Of a stretch of 64,000 bases of DNA, positions 41,548 to 54,200 are shown one piece after another; the first letter of the stretch is position 1, and every line of letters begins with the position of its first letter. Made by a program: the position numbers and the translations under genes. The stretch comes from Phaeoceros laevis (Eukaryota > Anthocerotophyta > Anthocerotopsida > Notothyladales): positions 207,670-271,669 of the forward strand of contig JBNGIQ010009531.1 in NCBI GenBank assembly GCA_049999765.1, in the 5' to 3' direction. A model generated the notes under the pieces. That model did not search any database, had not been told where the DNA came from, and worked only from the letters and a program-made list of their open reading frames with translations.

Positions 41548-41752
41548 TGCAGATCAGAGCTTTCGGCATCCGACAATCCAGATTGGTCAATTCATCGTGG
41601 GAAATCAATTCGACACTGTATCAGCTGAAACAAATTCTCGTTGAGATGCAGCTAGATACTGCACTACTGAAGCCCTAACAATAGTAACCCATGCGCTGGT
41701 TATTCGGAAAAGAATTTGGTGCCGGCCTACTTGCTTGGAGACCTCAATAGTC
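41548..41752. promoter_or_regulatory. Shared bidirectional promoter, TRAPPC13/ATG101
   Basis: Only 205 bp separate the ATG of TRAPPC13 (minus, 41547) from that of ATG101 (plus, 41753). Both leaders and both core promoters must fit here unless transcription starts inside the neighbouring gene. I see no convincing TATA box in either direction, as is common in bidirectional housekeeping promoters. Confidence 0.6.
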
Positions 41753-43121
41753 ATGAATTGCGAGGTGTTTTATCTCAAGGAGCTGGTGAGACTGCTATCA
41801 CATACTGTTGACGCTGATCGTCCCACAAAATTCGGCGTTGCTCATACTCTTACTAGTCTTTAGACTGTTGAATCAGTTTCGCTTGGCGCTTTGCAGGAGG
41901 TGGAGCATTATCAACTTCGGGAAGTTTTACGATGTAGATGTCCTGTGGGCCTTTTGTAGAATCTGCGGAATGTTTGCTTTCATAAGCCGACCAGTTTCCA
42001 TCGTTTTGCTTCAGACCATCCCATGCTGTACTTTGTGCGTATGAAGTCTTGATGACCTGATAATTAGGGTGCTTGGACATTGCAGGCATTCTGCACACAG
42101 TTATGTTCAACCGTGCTCTGGGGCTGGTGCGTCCCCGTGATATTGATTCTGAGCTTTTTGAGATCACTTACGTAAGATGGAAATTCAGTCACCCCGCTGA
42201 CAGCTTGTTTCCTCGGTTGTCAGTATTCGTGTTTGTCCAGGCTCTTTCTTTTACTCTTCATGGACGTATATATTTTTGACAGAACTACGTGACATTTTTT
42301 TGCTGCAGGTTCAGTGCGGGGATCCGGTTGTGGAAAAGAGAATTGAGGAGAAAATAGATCATTTTCTTGCCTGGGTTGAAAAACATCCAAACAAGAAGAG
42401 TCAGGTGGATGCCATACTTTAGACGTTCTGGATTGAAAATATTCTGGAACAAAAGCTTAAGGGAAGCAATTTCTTCTCACTAATGACCGGTTTGCAGGTT
42501 TGCCTGTCGTTTTATGAAACCAGAAACAAGCAAATGGCATGGTTTAGCAGCAGTAAAGTGGAGCGCTTGTATTGGGAACAGTGGTGTATCCAGCTTAATA
42601 TAGTGCAATCAACACAAGGACACAACAAACCATACTCAGGTGCTGGCATAGGATTTCAATTGAGGCATCCTGCCTGTCTGCATGCAAGCGGCTTAAGTCA
42701 TTGATTCGGATTACAACATGCAATAGTGTAGACCCTGGTCTACTGTGATGCTTTGCGATCTCCAAGTTCAACAGTAGATCTTGCTTGCTACTGTTGCAGA
42801 AGCAGTGGTTGAGGAACGATCCAAGCGACATTCGGCTCTAGAAAGTGCACTGCGGGATATATTACTGCAAGTTCTGCAGCTAGTCAACGAAAAAAAGGAT
42901 CACATACCGCCTGTTTTGAACAAGGATGTGGTTGCATTCCCCTACGAAATCTCCATTCCCAGGTGAGCTTTATGGTTTTTGTCGTGCTGGGTGCCAAAAT
43001 TTGCTTGATGTATTGGCTTACAGCCCCTTTCGGCCATGTGTACAGCTCTTCTGACTCGTCATTCGGCATGGATATGTTTAAGCGCATGCTACAAACGGGC
43101 CCCCCTACGATGCTCAGCTGA
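41753..43121 (+). CDS. ATG101: Autophagy protein ATG101
   Basis: HORMA-fold subunit of the ATG1/ATG13 kinase complex that starts autophagy. Seven exons: 41753-41785, 41897-41933, 42086-42171, 42309-42404, 42498-42639, 42800-42962, 43046-43121; 210 aa, close to the plant family length. Diagnostic stretches: MNCEVFYLKELEVEHYQLRE, CILHTVMFNRALGLVRPRD, a KHPNKKSQVCLSFYE segment, KVERLYWEQW, LVNEKKDHIPPV, FPYEISIP and FGMDMFKRMLQ at the C-terminus. Every junction is in phase with GT-AG ends. It diverges from TRAPPC13, itself linked to autophagy through TRAPPIII, and converges with the kelch gene, 427 bp from its stop. Confidence 0.95.
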
Positions 43122-43548
43122 ATTGTATATTTCTCTCGTTGCAATCCTGAAACGTATTGCAGTGTATATATGTATTGCAAGAGGTACCACAGATGCTTGA
43201 CTCAGCAGGATACCTGCTCCTCCTGTGAGCGAGAGCCCTGCTCTTTTGTACAGTTAACGAGGACAGATTCTCCTTCGTTAGAACATTTGTAAAAATCCTA
43301 TGCTCTCACACTGTTCGGCTGTACACCGTATGTAAGTGTTCAGCAAACAAATCGAAGGGGAAGGTCTGCACTATCATCCGAATGGTCACTGGACACATTA
43401 AAGAGAATAAATAAAATTCCGCCAAACGCTAGCCTACTGACTCATTCAAAACTTTCTGGACTCCCCATGTGCGCCTCATGTGAATGTGCTTGCCTCTTGG
43501 ACCTCAACTTTGACGCAGAAATTGTACATAGCGCAACCGAGCGGCTTA
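43122..43548. other. Convergent 3' flanks of ATG101 and kelch gene
   Basis: Contains overlapping AATAAA motifs at 43406-43415 on the plus strand, a good candidate poly(A) signal for ATG101 about 285 nt after its stop. No other feature seen. Confidence 0.55.
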
Positions 43549-46500
43549 TTAGCCCCGCCTAGCTGCAGGACGTTTCATTTTATCTTTTGCTTTTCTGGAT
43601 GCGAGAGCCTTTTCATCTTCAGCCTCATCTGCTTTTTGCTCGATCTCCAGCCTCTCCAGCTATGGGCCAGGAACAAAATGAGTTGCAGTTTAGTCACACC
43701 TTCAACCGAAACCTGGAAGAAAACATAAGCAGAGGGAGAAGGTTTGTGAACGCTCTAAACAAAAAGGAAGCGGTACCTCATCCAAAATAGGCCGAAGCTC
43801 CCTATATCTTCCCTCGGCTAAATCAAACCCATCCTTCCGAAGTTCCTGAAGAGATGTATTGCTACTACGTTAGTCTCCAACAATTCCGACAATTCCGCTT
43901 GTTTACCCTGTGCCTTTGTTAACCACTTTATATGAACATTAATTTCAGCTATTACCTTGCCAGTGTGCTGAGTGTGCTCATATGCAGCCATCTGCCAGTA
44001 CATACTGGTGCGAGCAAAAAATTGTTTTAAAGTTTCACCGGTCTGTCAGTGGTCATAAAAACCACTTCGAATGTTATCACAGCATCAAAGACAGCCCGCA
44101 CGGTTGCAAAAAGCCAATTGATACATCTACCTGTGGGGTACGCTCTGCATCAGCAAGACCAAGCTGTGCACGCATGGTGTCAATCTTGGCCTTCCTCTGT
44201 TTCCGTGTCATCTTCTTGCCCTTCCCTGTCAGGACGGAAACTGCTGTGTCTGCTGAGATATGCTGTGAGATATGCTTACTCCCTGTGTTGGCCTGGAGAA
44301 GAGCAGTTTTGGTTATAGATAACACAACTTGTCGATACTTGTGATATACTCAACTGACTGCATCATCTACCTCTTCAGCTTCTCCTTCAGATTCTTCCTT
44401 CTCATCACCGTCGTCGTCATCATCCCCATCTCCATCATCCTCATCATCATCATCCTCATCCTCATCATCCTCATCATCGTCGTCGTCTTCATCTTCGTCA
44501 TCGCTTGGTTCCACCCAGTCTGACTTGGTGGCCTGAACAAAGGTATCCAGGCTTCATTGAGATCTCTATCTTCGTCTGAGAATAAATGAGAATAAATGGG
44601 ATCCAGTTCCTATCAAACTGCGTAGGATGTGCCACATACCTGAATGACGCAATTCCATGCATCCAGCTTGTTTAGGTCTAAAGTAAAAAGATCATCCAGT
44701 GTGACTTCTCGGTCACCTACTTCCAGCGCTCCTCCATACAGGTACAGGGTGTCTTTGCCAACAGCCAAAGCAGCGTTGATCCGCCCACATGGCTTTATCA
44801 CCTGTCAAATATCACAAGTTGAACTTTGTACCAATGAGTAACCTGTGTATCTCTATCTCCACCTCAATGGCGTTCCGACTCAACAATGAATCAAATTTTC
44901 ATACGGGACACACAGACCTGCTCCACATCAGGATGTGCCCCGTCGGCATCCTTGGTTGACACCTCCGTTGTAGCTGCACCGAGCTTGTCCCCATGATGAA
45001 GATTAGCCCCTTCCATCTGCTTGGCAAGTTGACCGGCATCACTTTCAGATGGCAACCTCTGATTTTCCTCTTCCATTAGATCCATATCCTCTGTTGCCTC
45101 AATCGCACTATTGCCCATGCTACTGGACTCTCTTTCACTGACAGTATCAACTTTCACACCTTTCACCTGTTACACAAAAAAACGGAAACCATGTCTCCAA
45201 AAAAGATCCCTTTTGTTGGAAATAACATAGAGGCATGTAGAGACATGTTAACACCATGCCGAGGTCCACTTGCAGTGCATCCTCTAACATCATAAGGCTG
45301 AGCAAGTAGACCCCTGTACCCTAGTTTTAAGTATTTTGGGTTTGCGAAGCTCCATTGGGTACCTGGTATGGACATGATACGACAGCATAAGAGTCCTCGG
45401 TTTCAAAAACTACCCACACAAAACATGATGGATCAAGCAATTGAGATAGCTGCAGACTTCACCATCGACGAGTGTCCAGCTGGAAGGCATACACCTCATT
45501 TAGGAATGTACTTTGCAAAATATCTACAGAGAACCTTGATGGTCAGACATCCTGATTTTCTGCCAGTGTGACAATCAAGGTGCACAAGGAATGTGCCCTC
45601 TCCCATACCTTTGTTATCTCTATCCACGACCCCTCCAAATAATATAGCTCGTTTTTTGTGCACGCACATGGAGAAGCCTGCACGGGTGCTTGGTGGCATA
45701 CCTGTTCGTTTCACCTAATAAGGTTGCGGAGACGCACACGATTTTTGGGGTTACAAAAGTGACGAGAAAAGCCAAGAAAAATGGCAAGACCTTTGTTGTA
45801 GACTTACCTTCTCCCATTCCCAAGACCGCGGATCCAACACCCACATGTCTGAAAGCACGGTACCCTTTTCTGATCCCTCGCTGTCAGCTGCACTATCTTT
45901 GAAGTAGCCACCATACAAAAACACCTGAAGGAATGAAAGGCATGAGACATTTGTCTAGAGAACCATATTTGAATCGTTTTTTACAGCTATAATCCTCATG
46001 GAACGAACAGCTATACCAACCTCATCAAGATTGACAGCCAACTGAAACGCACTTCTTGGACTTGGCCATAGAGCACCAGGTTTAGGTTTGATTTCCTGCC
46101 ACTGCACTGATAACGCTGGTAAAAAAGGGGAACAATAGACCCTACACTACATATAGCAGCTTTATAGCATAAAGTAACCTTCCAAGACCACTCCTGACCT
46201 TATACTCGTCCAGGTCCAAGGCATGAAGATCGTTGTAATACCTTGATGACAGCAAAAGCTCCGTGAGAATACATAAGAAAGCTTCTGTGCCTTCAGAAGA
46301 GCTTCCTACACCATGAAGGTTGCAAAAAAAATACCTCACTTCTCGTAGAGTGTCATAAAAACCACCAAACACCAAAATTTTGTGTTTGTAAAGTATCTGC
46401 ACAGAATAACCGGAAACAAAAATAAAAAACTTTGACCACGGAGTCTCATACACTGCACACAAGGCTGGCGCATTTCTGACCACTGTAGAAGATCGCCTTG

Positions 46501-47583
46501 TCATTTGAGACTAGGTACACTTACCATTCGATGTCCCGACCTGGGACTGGGTCCCCCCTTCAGCTGCAGCTGCTCCCATGCATTTGTATTCAAATCAAAC
46601 CTCCAAGTATCCTAGACACACGAGAGACCAGCAGAATTATATGCCAGCAGAAAAAATAGCATGCCGGTACCTAAGGATATCAAAACTTTGCTTGGAGACT
46701 GACGCGGACAGGGAACCCGGAGAAAGTGTACCCTGTAGTGATGGAACTTCTCCTGATTTGGAGATGTAAACTCACCGCCTGAGTATGCACACATCCAAGT
46801 TAGCTGTGACAGATTCAGTCCTCTTTCCCAGCTATACGTCCACAATTGAAATGATTTGCTTACCAAAAACAAACAGAGAATTTTTCCAAGCAATTGCCTG
46901 GTGGGCACTTCGGGGTGGCGGACTATTAGGGCTAGACACGAGCTTCCAGTCATTTTTCTCCGTATTGTATCTATAGAGATCACCATAGACGAATGTCTGA
47001 AGCGACCTACATCAGTAATGCATACGTAAACAAGCCTGGGAAGTCTGGCAAGGCAGCTCGACATGTGCATCACTAACCTTATCACCGTTGTAGTATTCTC
47101 CACCGAAAAAGATGAGCTCCGAGGGATTCAAGGGATTTATTGTGACCTGTCAGGGGAGTCTCGCGATCATCAAAGATGACATGCCATGCCTCAAAGTTCA
47201 AACATCCACCACCACAGAACAATTCCCAACGTAAGTAAGAACGTGTGAACTGTCTATATTGTCCGTGCGTACCGAGCAGTTGCATCTGGGGGACGGTGCT
47301 GGGACATGCTCCTCGACTACAATGGCTACCTTCTTAGCGTCCTCTTTTTGAATCTTAGACTGGAAACAACAAGGCATTATGAGTGACAACGTTCCAATCC
47401 GTGCTTGTGCTGGACTATGGTCCACCAGCAAATTTTTGAAGGCCAAAGTACCAGAATTGCGTCAATGTCATCCTCCTCTGAGAATTTCTTATCATCTCGG
47501 CGGGCCCTTTTCTGTGCTGCTTTTGCTGTCTTGCGGTCCGTCTTCTCCCTGCCCTGCCCAGGCTTCTTTTGCTTCTTGCCCAT
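43549..47583 (-). CDS. KLHDC4-like kelch-repeat protein with DUF4110
   Basis: Kelch propeller protein of the KLHDC4 family; its molecular role in plants is not established. Twenty exons: 47452-47583, 47273-47359, 47078-47146, 46864-46996, 46732-46778, 46525-46611, 46335-46396, 46199-46241, 46021-46101, 45808-45924, 45609-45714, 45463-45523, 45320-45362, 44918-45166, 44640-44801, 44371-44532, 44131-44292, 43956-44042, 43777-43845, 43549-43659; 689 aa. The Lys-rich start MGKKQKKPGQGREK leads into kelch blades with ELIFFGGEYYNGD, KILVFGGFYDTL, VFLYGGYFKD, ILFGGVVDRD and LYLYGGALEVGDREVTLDDL. An Asp/Glu tract near residue 515 precedes the C-terminal domain with KKMTRKQRKAKID, MYWQMAAYEHTQHTGKELRK and GFDLAEGRYRELRPILDE. 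Three neighbouring exons are each exactly 162 nt. Confidence 0.93.
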
Positions 47584-47866
47584 GCTTGTTCTTCAACAGC
47601 TTTGATCTGTATAGTTGGGGCTTTGTCAGCATCCTGCGACAGCGAAACCCCTGGTTTGTTGAAATCTCCTGACCTTGAACCTCTAAAACCCTCAGCAACG
47701 TCGGAAAGACGCAGTTAACTTCCACCTGCGGTTCCGAGGTCGTTCGTCGTTCCTATTCTCTCGCGATCCGGAGACCGCCATGATGTGGCAAGGTAACCAC
47801 CACCCTCCAACTTGCAGATGTGTTGAGTTCTGTCTATCTGTCTCTGGGAGTTAACTTGGGCACAGC
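47584..47866. promoter_or_regulatory. Shared bidirectional promoter, kelch gene/MSRB
   Basis: The divergent start codons at 47583 (minus) and 47867 (plus) are 283 bp apart. An ATG-ATG pair at about 47780 opens a short plus-strand frame ending at a possible GT donor, so a small upstream MSRB exon is possible but unproven. Confidence 0.5.
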
Positions 47867-48890
47867 ATGTCTCCAGCTTGTGCTGCAAGCAGTACTGTAC
47901 TCTGTTGTGGTGTTCATGAGCTGGTCTCCCCGGCCAGAGAGTGGGTCCGGCAGCCAGGCGGTGCCTTGAACCTGTTTGTGGTTGGCACTGGGCGTAGATC
48001 ATCAGCAGAAGCAGCGATTGCGAGAGAGGAATTGAGCTTGGGAAGCCGAAGGCTGAGATCGGGTGAAGAAAGGAAGCAATTTGAACGGAGGCTTGGAGGG
48101 ATGGGGGCGAGCTGCTCCGGCCAGTCGGCTTCAATACCAGATGCTGGTGCATCCACAGGTCCGTCAGCTCATGGGAGCTTGTGCACCGCTGCAGTGCAAG
48201 TGAGGTTGTTGTGAAGATCAATTTTCTGGTCTCGCAGAGCCCAAGGATTTCCGGTCCATTAGCGACGATGAGTGGAGAAAACGGCTCAACAAGGAGCAGT
48301 ATAAGATCACGCGACAGAAGGGCACTGAAAGGGCGTTCACCGGGTAAGCTCCTCCTCCAAAGCCTGCAACGGGCATTGCATGCCATCATCATGTGTGGTG
48401 CCTGCTAACAGCTTGCATGTTTTGCAGCCAATACTGGAACACAAAAACTGCAGGCACATACGTTTGCGTCTGCTGCGACACCCCCTTGTTCGAGTAATCT
48501 TTCTTTTCCTCCAGCCAGCTTGCTCCTCCCACTATGTGGAAGCAACAATGGCTCATCTCGCAACCGTCTGCTGCAGGTCGAGCACAAAGTTTGACAGTGG
48601 CACTGGCTGGCCGTCATACTGGGACTACGTCCCCAGCAATGTGAAGGAAGAATCAGATTTTTCCATCCCTTTCATGCCCCGAACAGAAGTCATGTGTGCT
48701 GTATGTGACTCACACTTGGGTCACGTCTTCAATGATGGTCCCGCTCCAACGAGGAAGCGCTACTGCATAAACAGGTATCCGTCGTCCCAAGCTCGATCCT
48801 ATCTGTGGAGGAAGGTGCTGCGTTCTGAGCAATCTTTTTGCTGCCCTGTATCGCAGTGCATCCCTCACTTTGAAGCCTGAAAAGAAATAA
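47867..48890 (+). CDS. Methionine-R-sulfoxide reductase B, plastid MSRB1-like
   Basis: Reduces methionine-R-sulfoxide in proteins. Five exons: 47867-48158, 48238-48343, 48428-48493, 48577-48774, 48857-48890; 231 aa. The core is complete: [17 protein letters not shown], the zinc pair in [24 protein letters not shown], the second zinc pair in [15 protein letters not shown], and the catalytic cysteine in RYCINS. The catalytic sequence resembles Arabidopsis MSRB1, a plastid enzyme. The roughly 95-residue N-terminal part is Ser/Arg-rich and could be a transit peptide. An in-frame ATG at 48101 would instead start MGASCSG, a possible N-myristoylation signal. The first donor (48159) was chosen because it is in phase; a stronger-looking donor at 48200 would break the frame. 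Confidence 0.9.
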
Positions 48891-49294
48891 ACGGCGCCCT
48901 AGCCAGCATCTGCTGAGCAGACTGTTGACGAGTTGTACATTCCTTCACCTAAAAATTGCAATTTTTTTGCATACTTTCACTCTCCATTGTCGATTGCCCG
49001 ATCAGCCCAACCGACTGAAGTGGAAAAAAGTGCTCACTTGAATTTGCTCCCGCTCACCAGATGCGGCTGCCAACTTTTTGTGTTTCTTTTTACATTTCCG
49101 GAAGCAGTCACGAAAGTACGTACGAGACGGATCGACATGACGCGTGGACACACTCTCTGTAGGTGAGCCATTGCTAACAAGCCTACACGTCAGCAGATGC
49201 TTCACCCCACTTGCGTGCATATCCTTGGGTGACTCTCAGTGTGAGAAGCGATTCCTTTTGAGCCTGCACAGTTGCCCGCACCTCTCTTGTGGAG
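48891..49294. other. MSRB 3' flank and F-box promoter
   Basis: AATAAA overlaps the MSRB stop codon at 48886-48891. The rest shows no gene or RNA that I recognise. Confidence 0.45.
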
Positions 49295-49707
49295 ATGGAG
49301 TCACGGGAAGAGGTCGGTGGCAATAGAGAGCTGGTCCTGCTACCAGCAAAGAATGCCCTGAATTTCCTGCCAGACGAGCTTCTACGCAACATTCTGGCAA
49401 GGTTGCCTTTGTGGACCTTAGCGCAGGCCCGATCTGTTTGCCGGGAATGGAGTCGAATTGCGCGTCACGATTGCCACGGCGAAGAGCAGCAGCAGCCGTG
49501 GTGCCTGATGGCCATGTCGCACAGCTCAGCAGACATCACCGGGGTCAAATGCTTGGCCTTCGACCCTGGCTCCCAGCGGTGGTTCACACTCCCGCTTCCC
49601 CCTGTGGACAACCCTACGAAGCTGGTGCTGTCAGCCGTGGGGAAATCTGGCCTCGTCATTCTTGGCACCGGGCAGTACTGGGCAGAGAGCGGGGAGCAGT
49701 ACTGGAC
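49295..49707 (+). CDS. F-box protein, N-terminal part, cut by gap
   Basis: The first 137 or so residues of an F-box protein. After a short acidic start (MESREEVGG) comes a typical F-box: LNFLPDELLRNILARLPLWT, then LAQARSVCREWSRIAR at about residues 27-62. Such proteins bind SKP1 in SCF ubiquitin ligases. The part after the F-box, with LAFDPGSQRWFTLPLP, looks like the first blade of the kelch/FBA-type domain seen in many plant F-box proteins. The frame runs into the N gap at 49708, and the sequence after the gap has no recognisable continuation. ATG 49295 is the first in-frame ATG. Confidence 0.8.
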
Positions 49708-49826
49708 NNNNNNNNNNNNNNNNNNNNNNNNNNNNNNNNNNNNNNNNNNNNNNNNNNNNNNNNNNNNNNNNNNNNNNNNNNNNNNNNNNNNNNNNNNNNN
49801 NNNNNNNNNNNNNNNNNNNNNNNNNN
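49708..49826. other. 119-N assembly gap
   Basis: Unresolved bases interrupt the F-box gene and lie downstream (on the minus strand) of the histone H3 exon. Missing 3' parts of both genes could be here if the true gap is larger than written. Confidence 0.95.
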
Positions 49827-50694
<868 letters not shown>

Positions 50695-50998
50695 TCAGCC
50701 TGGAAGGACGACGAGGTTCAAAAAGAAGCAGCGAGTAGTAGGGAGTTTCTCCCTTCGGTCATCACTTTGAACTGCAACCGGCAACCGGCAACCGGCACAG
50801 GTGTACCATGTCCGGAAAAAGTAACTCGGGGACTCGTGCACGATTCAGCAGGAAGGCATAGGAAACTTGTTAATGTAAACCAAGGTCTAATGTACATTGT
50901 ACATACTACACAAGGTCAGGACCATCGTGTACAAGAACTAGCCATGTTGTTCCTCGGAGATATACCCCATAGTGTGAGCGGCACAAAAGGGCTCAAGG

Positions 50999-51004
50999 TA
51001 TATA
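50999..51004 (+). promoter_or_regulatory. TATA element upstream of U6 copy
   Basis: TATATA lies 24-29 nt before the U6 start, the spacing used by plant pol III U-snRNA promoters. I do not find a good upstream sequence element near -60. Confidence 0.45.
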
Positions 51005-51027
51005 CAAAAAAAATGTACCTCTTTGTT

Positions 51028-51130
51028 GTCCTTTCGGGGATATCCGTTAAAATTGGAACGATACAGAGAAGGTTAACATGCCCCTGCGCAAGGATGACAC
51101 GCACAAATCGAGAAATGGTCCAAATTTTTT
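51028..51130 (+). ncRNA. U6 spliceosomal RNA copy, divergent, probably pseudogene
   Basis: Nearly full-length U6: a 5' stem-loop starting GTCCTTTCGGGG, the ACAGAGA box in GATACAGAGAAGG, then CCCCTGCGCAAGGATGACAC, GAGAAATGGTCC and a terminal T-run (51125-51130) that would terminate pol III. Compared with plant U6 as I know it, there are about six changes. The most serious are that the catalytic AGC triad reads AAC (GTTAACATG for ATTAGCATGG) and that one G of CATGGCCCC is missing. With the central triad altered, catalytic function is doubtful. The upstream TATA suggests it could still be transcribed or was recently functional. Confidence 0.85.
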
Positions 51131-51273
51131 GATGATTTTCCCTGTGAACTCTGAAGCCCCGGTTTCACTGCTCGTATAAGCTCAATTTTCGGCAAAGTTC
51201 GAAATACCCCAGTTGGCTCCAACCTTTTATTAGCTCCACAAGATAATCAACAATTTCAAGGTGGGGCAGCGTC

Positions 51274-54200
51274 TCATGCTTGGGAAGCTGACCGTGCCGC
51301 TTTTTGCTCTTTGTTAAAAATCCCACGGCCAAAGTATTCAGCTATGACAGAAAACCCGTCATCAGAGTTTCGAACATGTTGAAAGAACCGGTCGTGATCG
51401 TTGGCATTCTGTTCAAGATTACGCTTCATCTCCAACAAAGTCCGGTGTTGGGGAGCACACACTGGACACTCCTTTTCATTGTCACCCAAGCACCGCTGGT
51501 GGAAAGAGTGCATGCACAGGAAGTGCACAGCTGGTAGATCAAGGGCTGAGGTGCAGGCTGTGCACTTGCTCAGTTGGAAAATTCGTGCACTTGTCCTCAG
51601 CTCTTTGAGTTCTTCCCTCATCGCCCTTGTCTCCTCCTGTAGCCATTTGTACATTGTAAGCAAATGAATCGGTAGGTTTGAATCAGTAGGATCAGAAAAC
51701 GACAATGGCATGCAGCACCAACTGGTTGGCTAAATTTTTGACAAAGTTCACCTGATACTTCTCAATAGCCGCTCGGTCCTCTTCTATACGTGTGGTCTCC
51801 TGCTGAAGCTGGTTGGCAATGTAGTCTTTGATAACTGACAATGTCAAGCTCTGGTTCTTACCTAGTGTTTGGATTACAATGAGAGGAGGAAGAATATTAT
51901 CCTGCTCGATGTGGTAGAGAACCTCCTTCACCTCCTTTGCACAGTTTTCCCCTCTCTCTCCGAAGTACACCAGGGCATCAGCCCAAAGGCTTACATCCCC
52001 ACCTCTGCTGGAATCACCGAGGCGTTTGCAACAAGAGATTAGTCCAGCATAGTCACCATCCTTCATGTAGCACGCCATGACTTCCTTGTACAGCTTCATT
52101 TTCTCAAAAAGGAACAGCAACCCGTCCCTGAAGCTATGCATTTGACAGAGTACAACCGCCAGATCAACATCATATCTAGGCTGTTGCTCATGGGGCCCCC
52201 AACCGCTTTTGAGTAACGCTAAGGCCTTGTGCTGCCTCTCTTTGACCTCCTCAGTGCTCTCCTTGCTTTGCTCAGCCAACTTTGGAGTACCCGTGCCTTT
52301 AGTAAGAGCAGGGGAGCCAGCACCCTTAACAGATTTTCCTTTCAGACCACCTGCACTTTGAGGACTACGATGAGCATCTTGTTGGTTTGTGATTTGCAAA
52401 GCTAGTACAGGGGTCCGAAGCTCATCAGACAGATAAAGTTCCAGCAGGGTATTGTGAATTTCAGTATGAGAAGGAGAATCTTTGATGCTTTCAATGTATT
52501 GTTCCAAAAACTTCATCAACCACCTTGGTTGATCAATGTATACATGCACAAAATCCACTGGAGAAGGTAAGATCCCTGTCCCACCACCAGTAACATCTCC
52601 AACCGTCAAACCACTGCCAGTACTGGTGCACAGTTTTAAGAGTGCAGCAGTGGTATCTTCTGGTCGGTGCCCAACGAGGATTTTCCCGTACTGCTTGAGA
52701 GTAAGTGCAGCTTCGTATAGGGGAAGACCAGAAATGTAACCCAAAGCCTCCTCATAGTGACCAAGATCTTCAAGCAAAATTTTCAGATATCGTTCATGCT
52801 CTCCAGCCTTTTTTGCAACAAACAGAGCGTGTTGATGGTAACCTGCAGCTCTACAAACCTTGATAGCAACTTCAACGTCAAAATGATGCTCTCCTTCTTT
52901 CCCCTCTTCATTTTTTATGAACTCGTCCAGCTTTGCAACATCCTTCAGTTTTGTGTAGCAGTTGAGCAGAAGAGTCGTGTGATCGGCAGTAGCTAGACCC
53001 TTCTCATGGAGCTTTTCCAGATAATGTGTTAAGTTGTGAATTCTTTGTGCATCCAGAAACTTCTGGATGACGTAGGATGGCTCTAGTTGCCCAATCGTCC
53101 TTATATACTGGGCCATGGCTTCATCATAGTCTTGCTTGCCATACAAATGATCCCCATATTTACGCATTACTTCTGCTGTTGCAGCAGCATCTGCGTGCTG
53201 ACTCTGCACAAGGTTGATTGCCACTGTATACAAGTTCTTCTTGAACAACATCTCCAGCTTACTTCCCATATCCTTTTCCCTGACGTACAGATGTTTGTGG
53301 TCCTTGGTGAGGACAGTTAAGTTGCCTCCTTCGGATAGTACATGCGCGACCTCTCCGACCGAAGCACTGAAGGCGATGAGCTTGTTCTTCAAGTCATAAA
53401 TGTTGAACGTGTTTTTCTCTGGCTTCTTCGAATCGCCTATTACAGCTAACAGATAGCCACGGAACCAACCAATATACCGCTTCTCTCCTTCAAAAGCCCA
53501 GCAGGGGCCCCGACCGTCTACTTCATAGAAGTAAACAGCTTCAGACCGCCCAAGTACCAAGTCCTGATTGTAGAAGAGACAGCCTCAGGCATTCTCAATT
53601 GAACAACGTGTGAAAACGAAACTCTTTTACACACTACATTATGGCTGCTGAAGTTGAGGACGTGGTTTGGATACTCACCTGGTCGTCACTCATTGTCACA
53701 CATTGGTTTTCTGCACCAATTACATCCAAAACATGCTTTACAGGAGGCTGTCTGTGCATGTCAAACAAGTTCACGGAAGATGGAGTCACAACAAACAGCT
53801 GTAACGCTTGGCCATCCACACGAAATGTGAGGCCTGTGATTGGGGATGTCATTGCCGCATCAACTTGCAGCCTAAGTCGAGAAACACGCTCACGGGCTAC
53901 ATCTCCCCGTATGCCATAAATATACCCTGTCTCCAGCCCCATGCAAATCAGCAAAATTGGTGGTGCTTCCTCAAAAACTAAGAAGGATGTTATCTGCAAT
54001 AATCAAACAACATCCCATGTTGCAGTCACTATGCGCTGTCAAGAAAAGACAAAAGTCCTATGACTACACTGCAGAGAACGGCAACCCAACAGTGATCAAG
54101 AAACAGACAGCAGGAGCAATCAGAAAAGGTGCCACACAATCAGGATAGAATCATCTACGCCCCAGTGAGAAGACGAACCTTGGCTTCGGGAAACTTGTTT

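Noticed and set aside
48159-48200. Alternative donor at 48200 for MSRB exon 1
   Set aside because: It matches the donor consensus better but leaves the wrong phase for the next exon; the donor at 48159 restores the conserved frame.
47715-48392. 225-codon minus-strand frame across the MSRB 5' region
   Set aside because: It is opposite the MSRB presequence exon, its translation has no domain, and it crosses the MSRB/kelch promoter.
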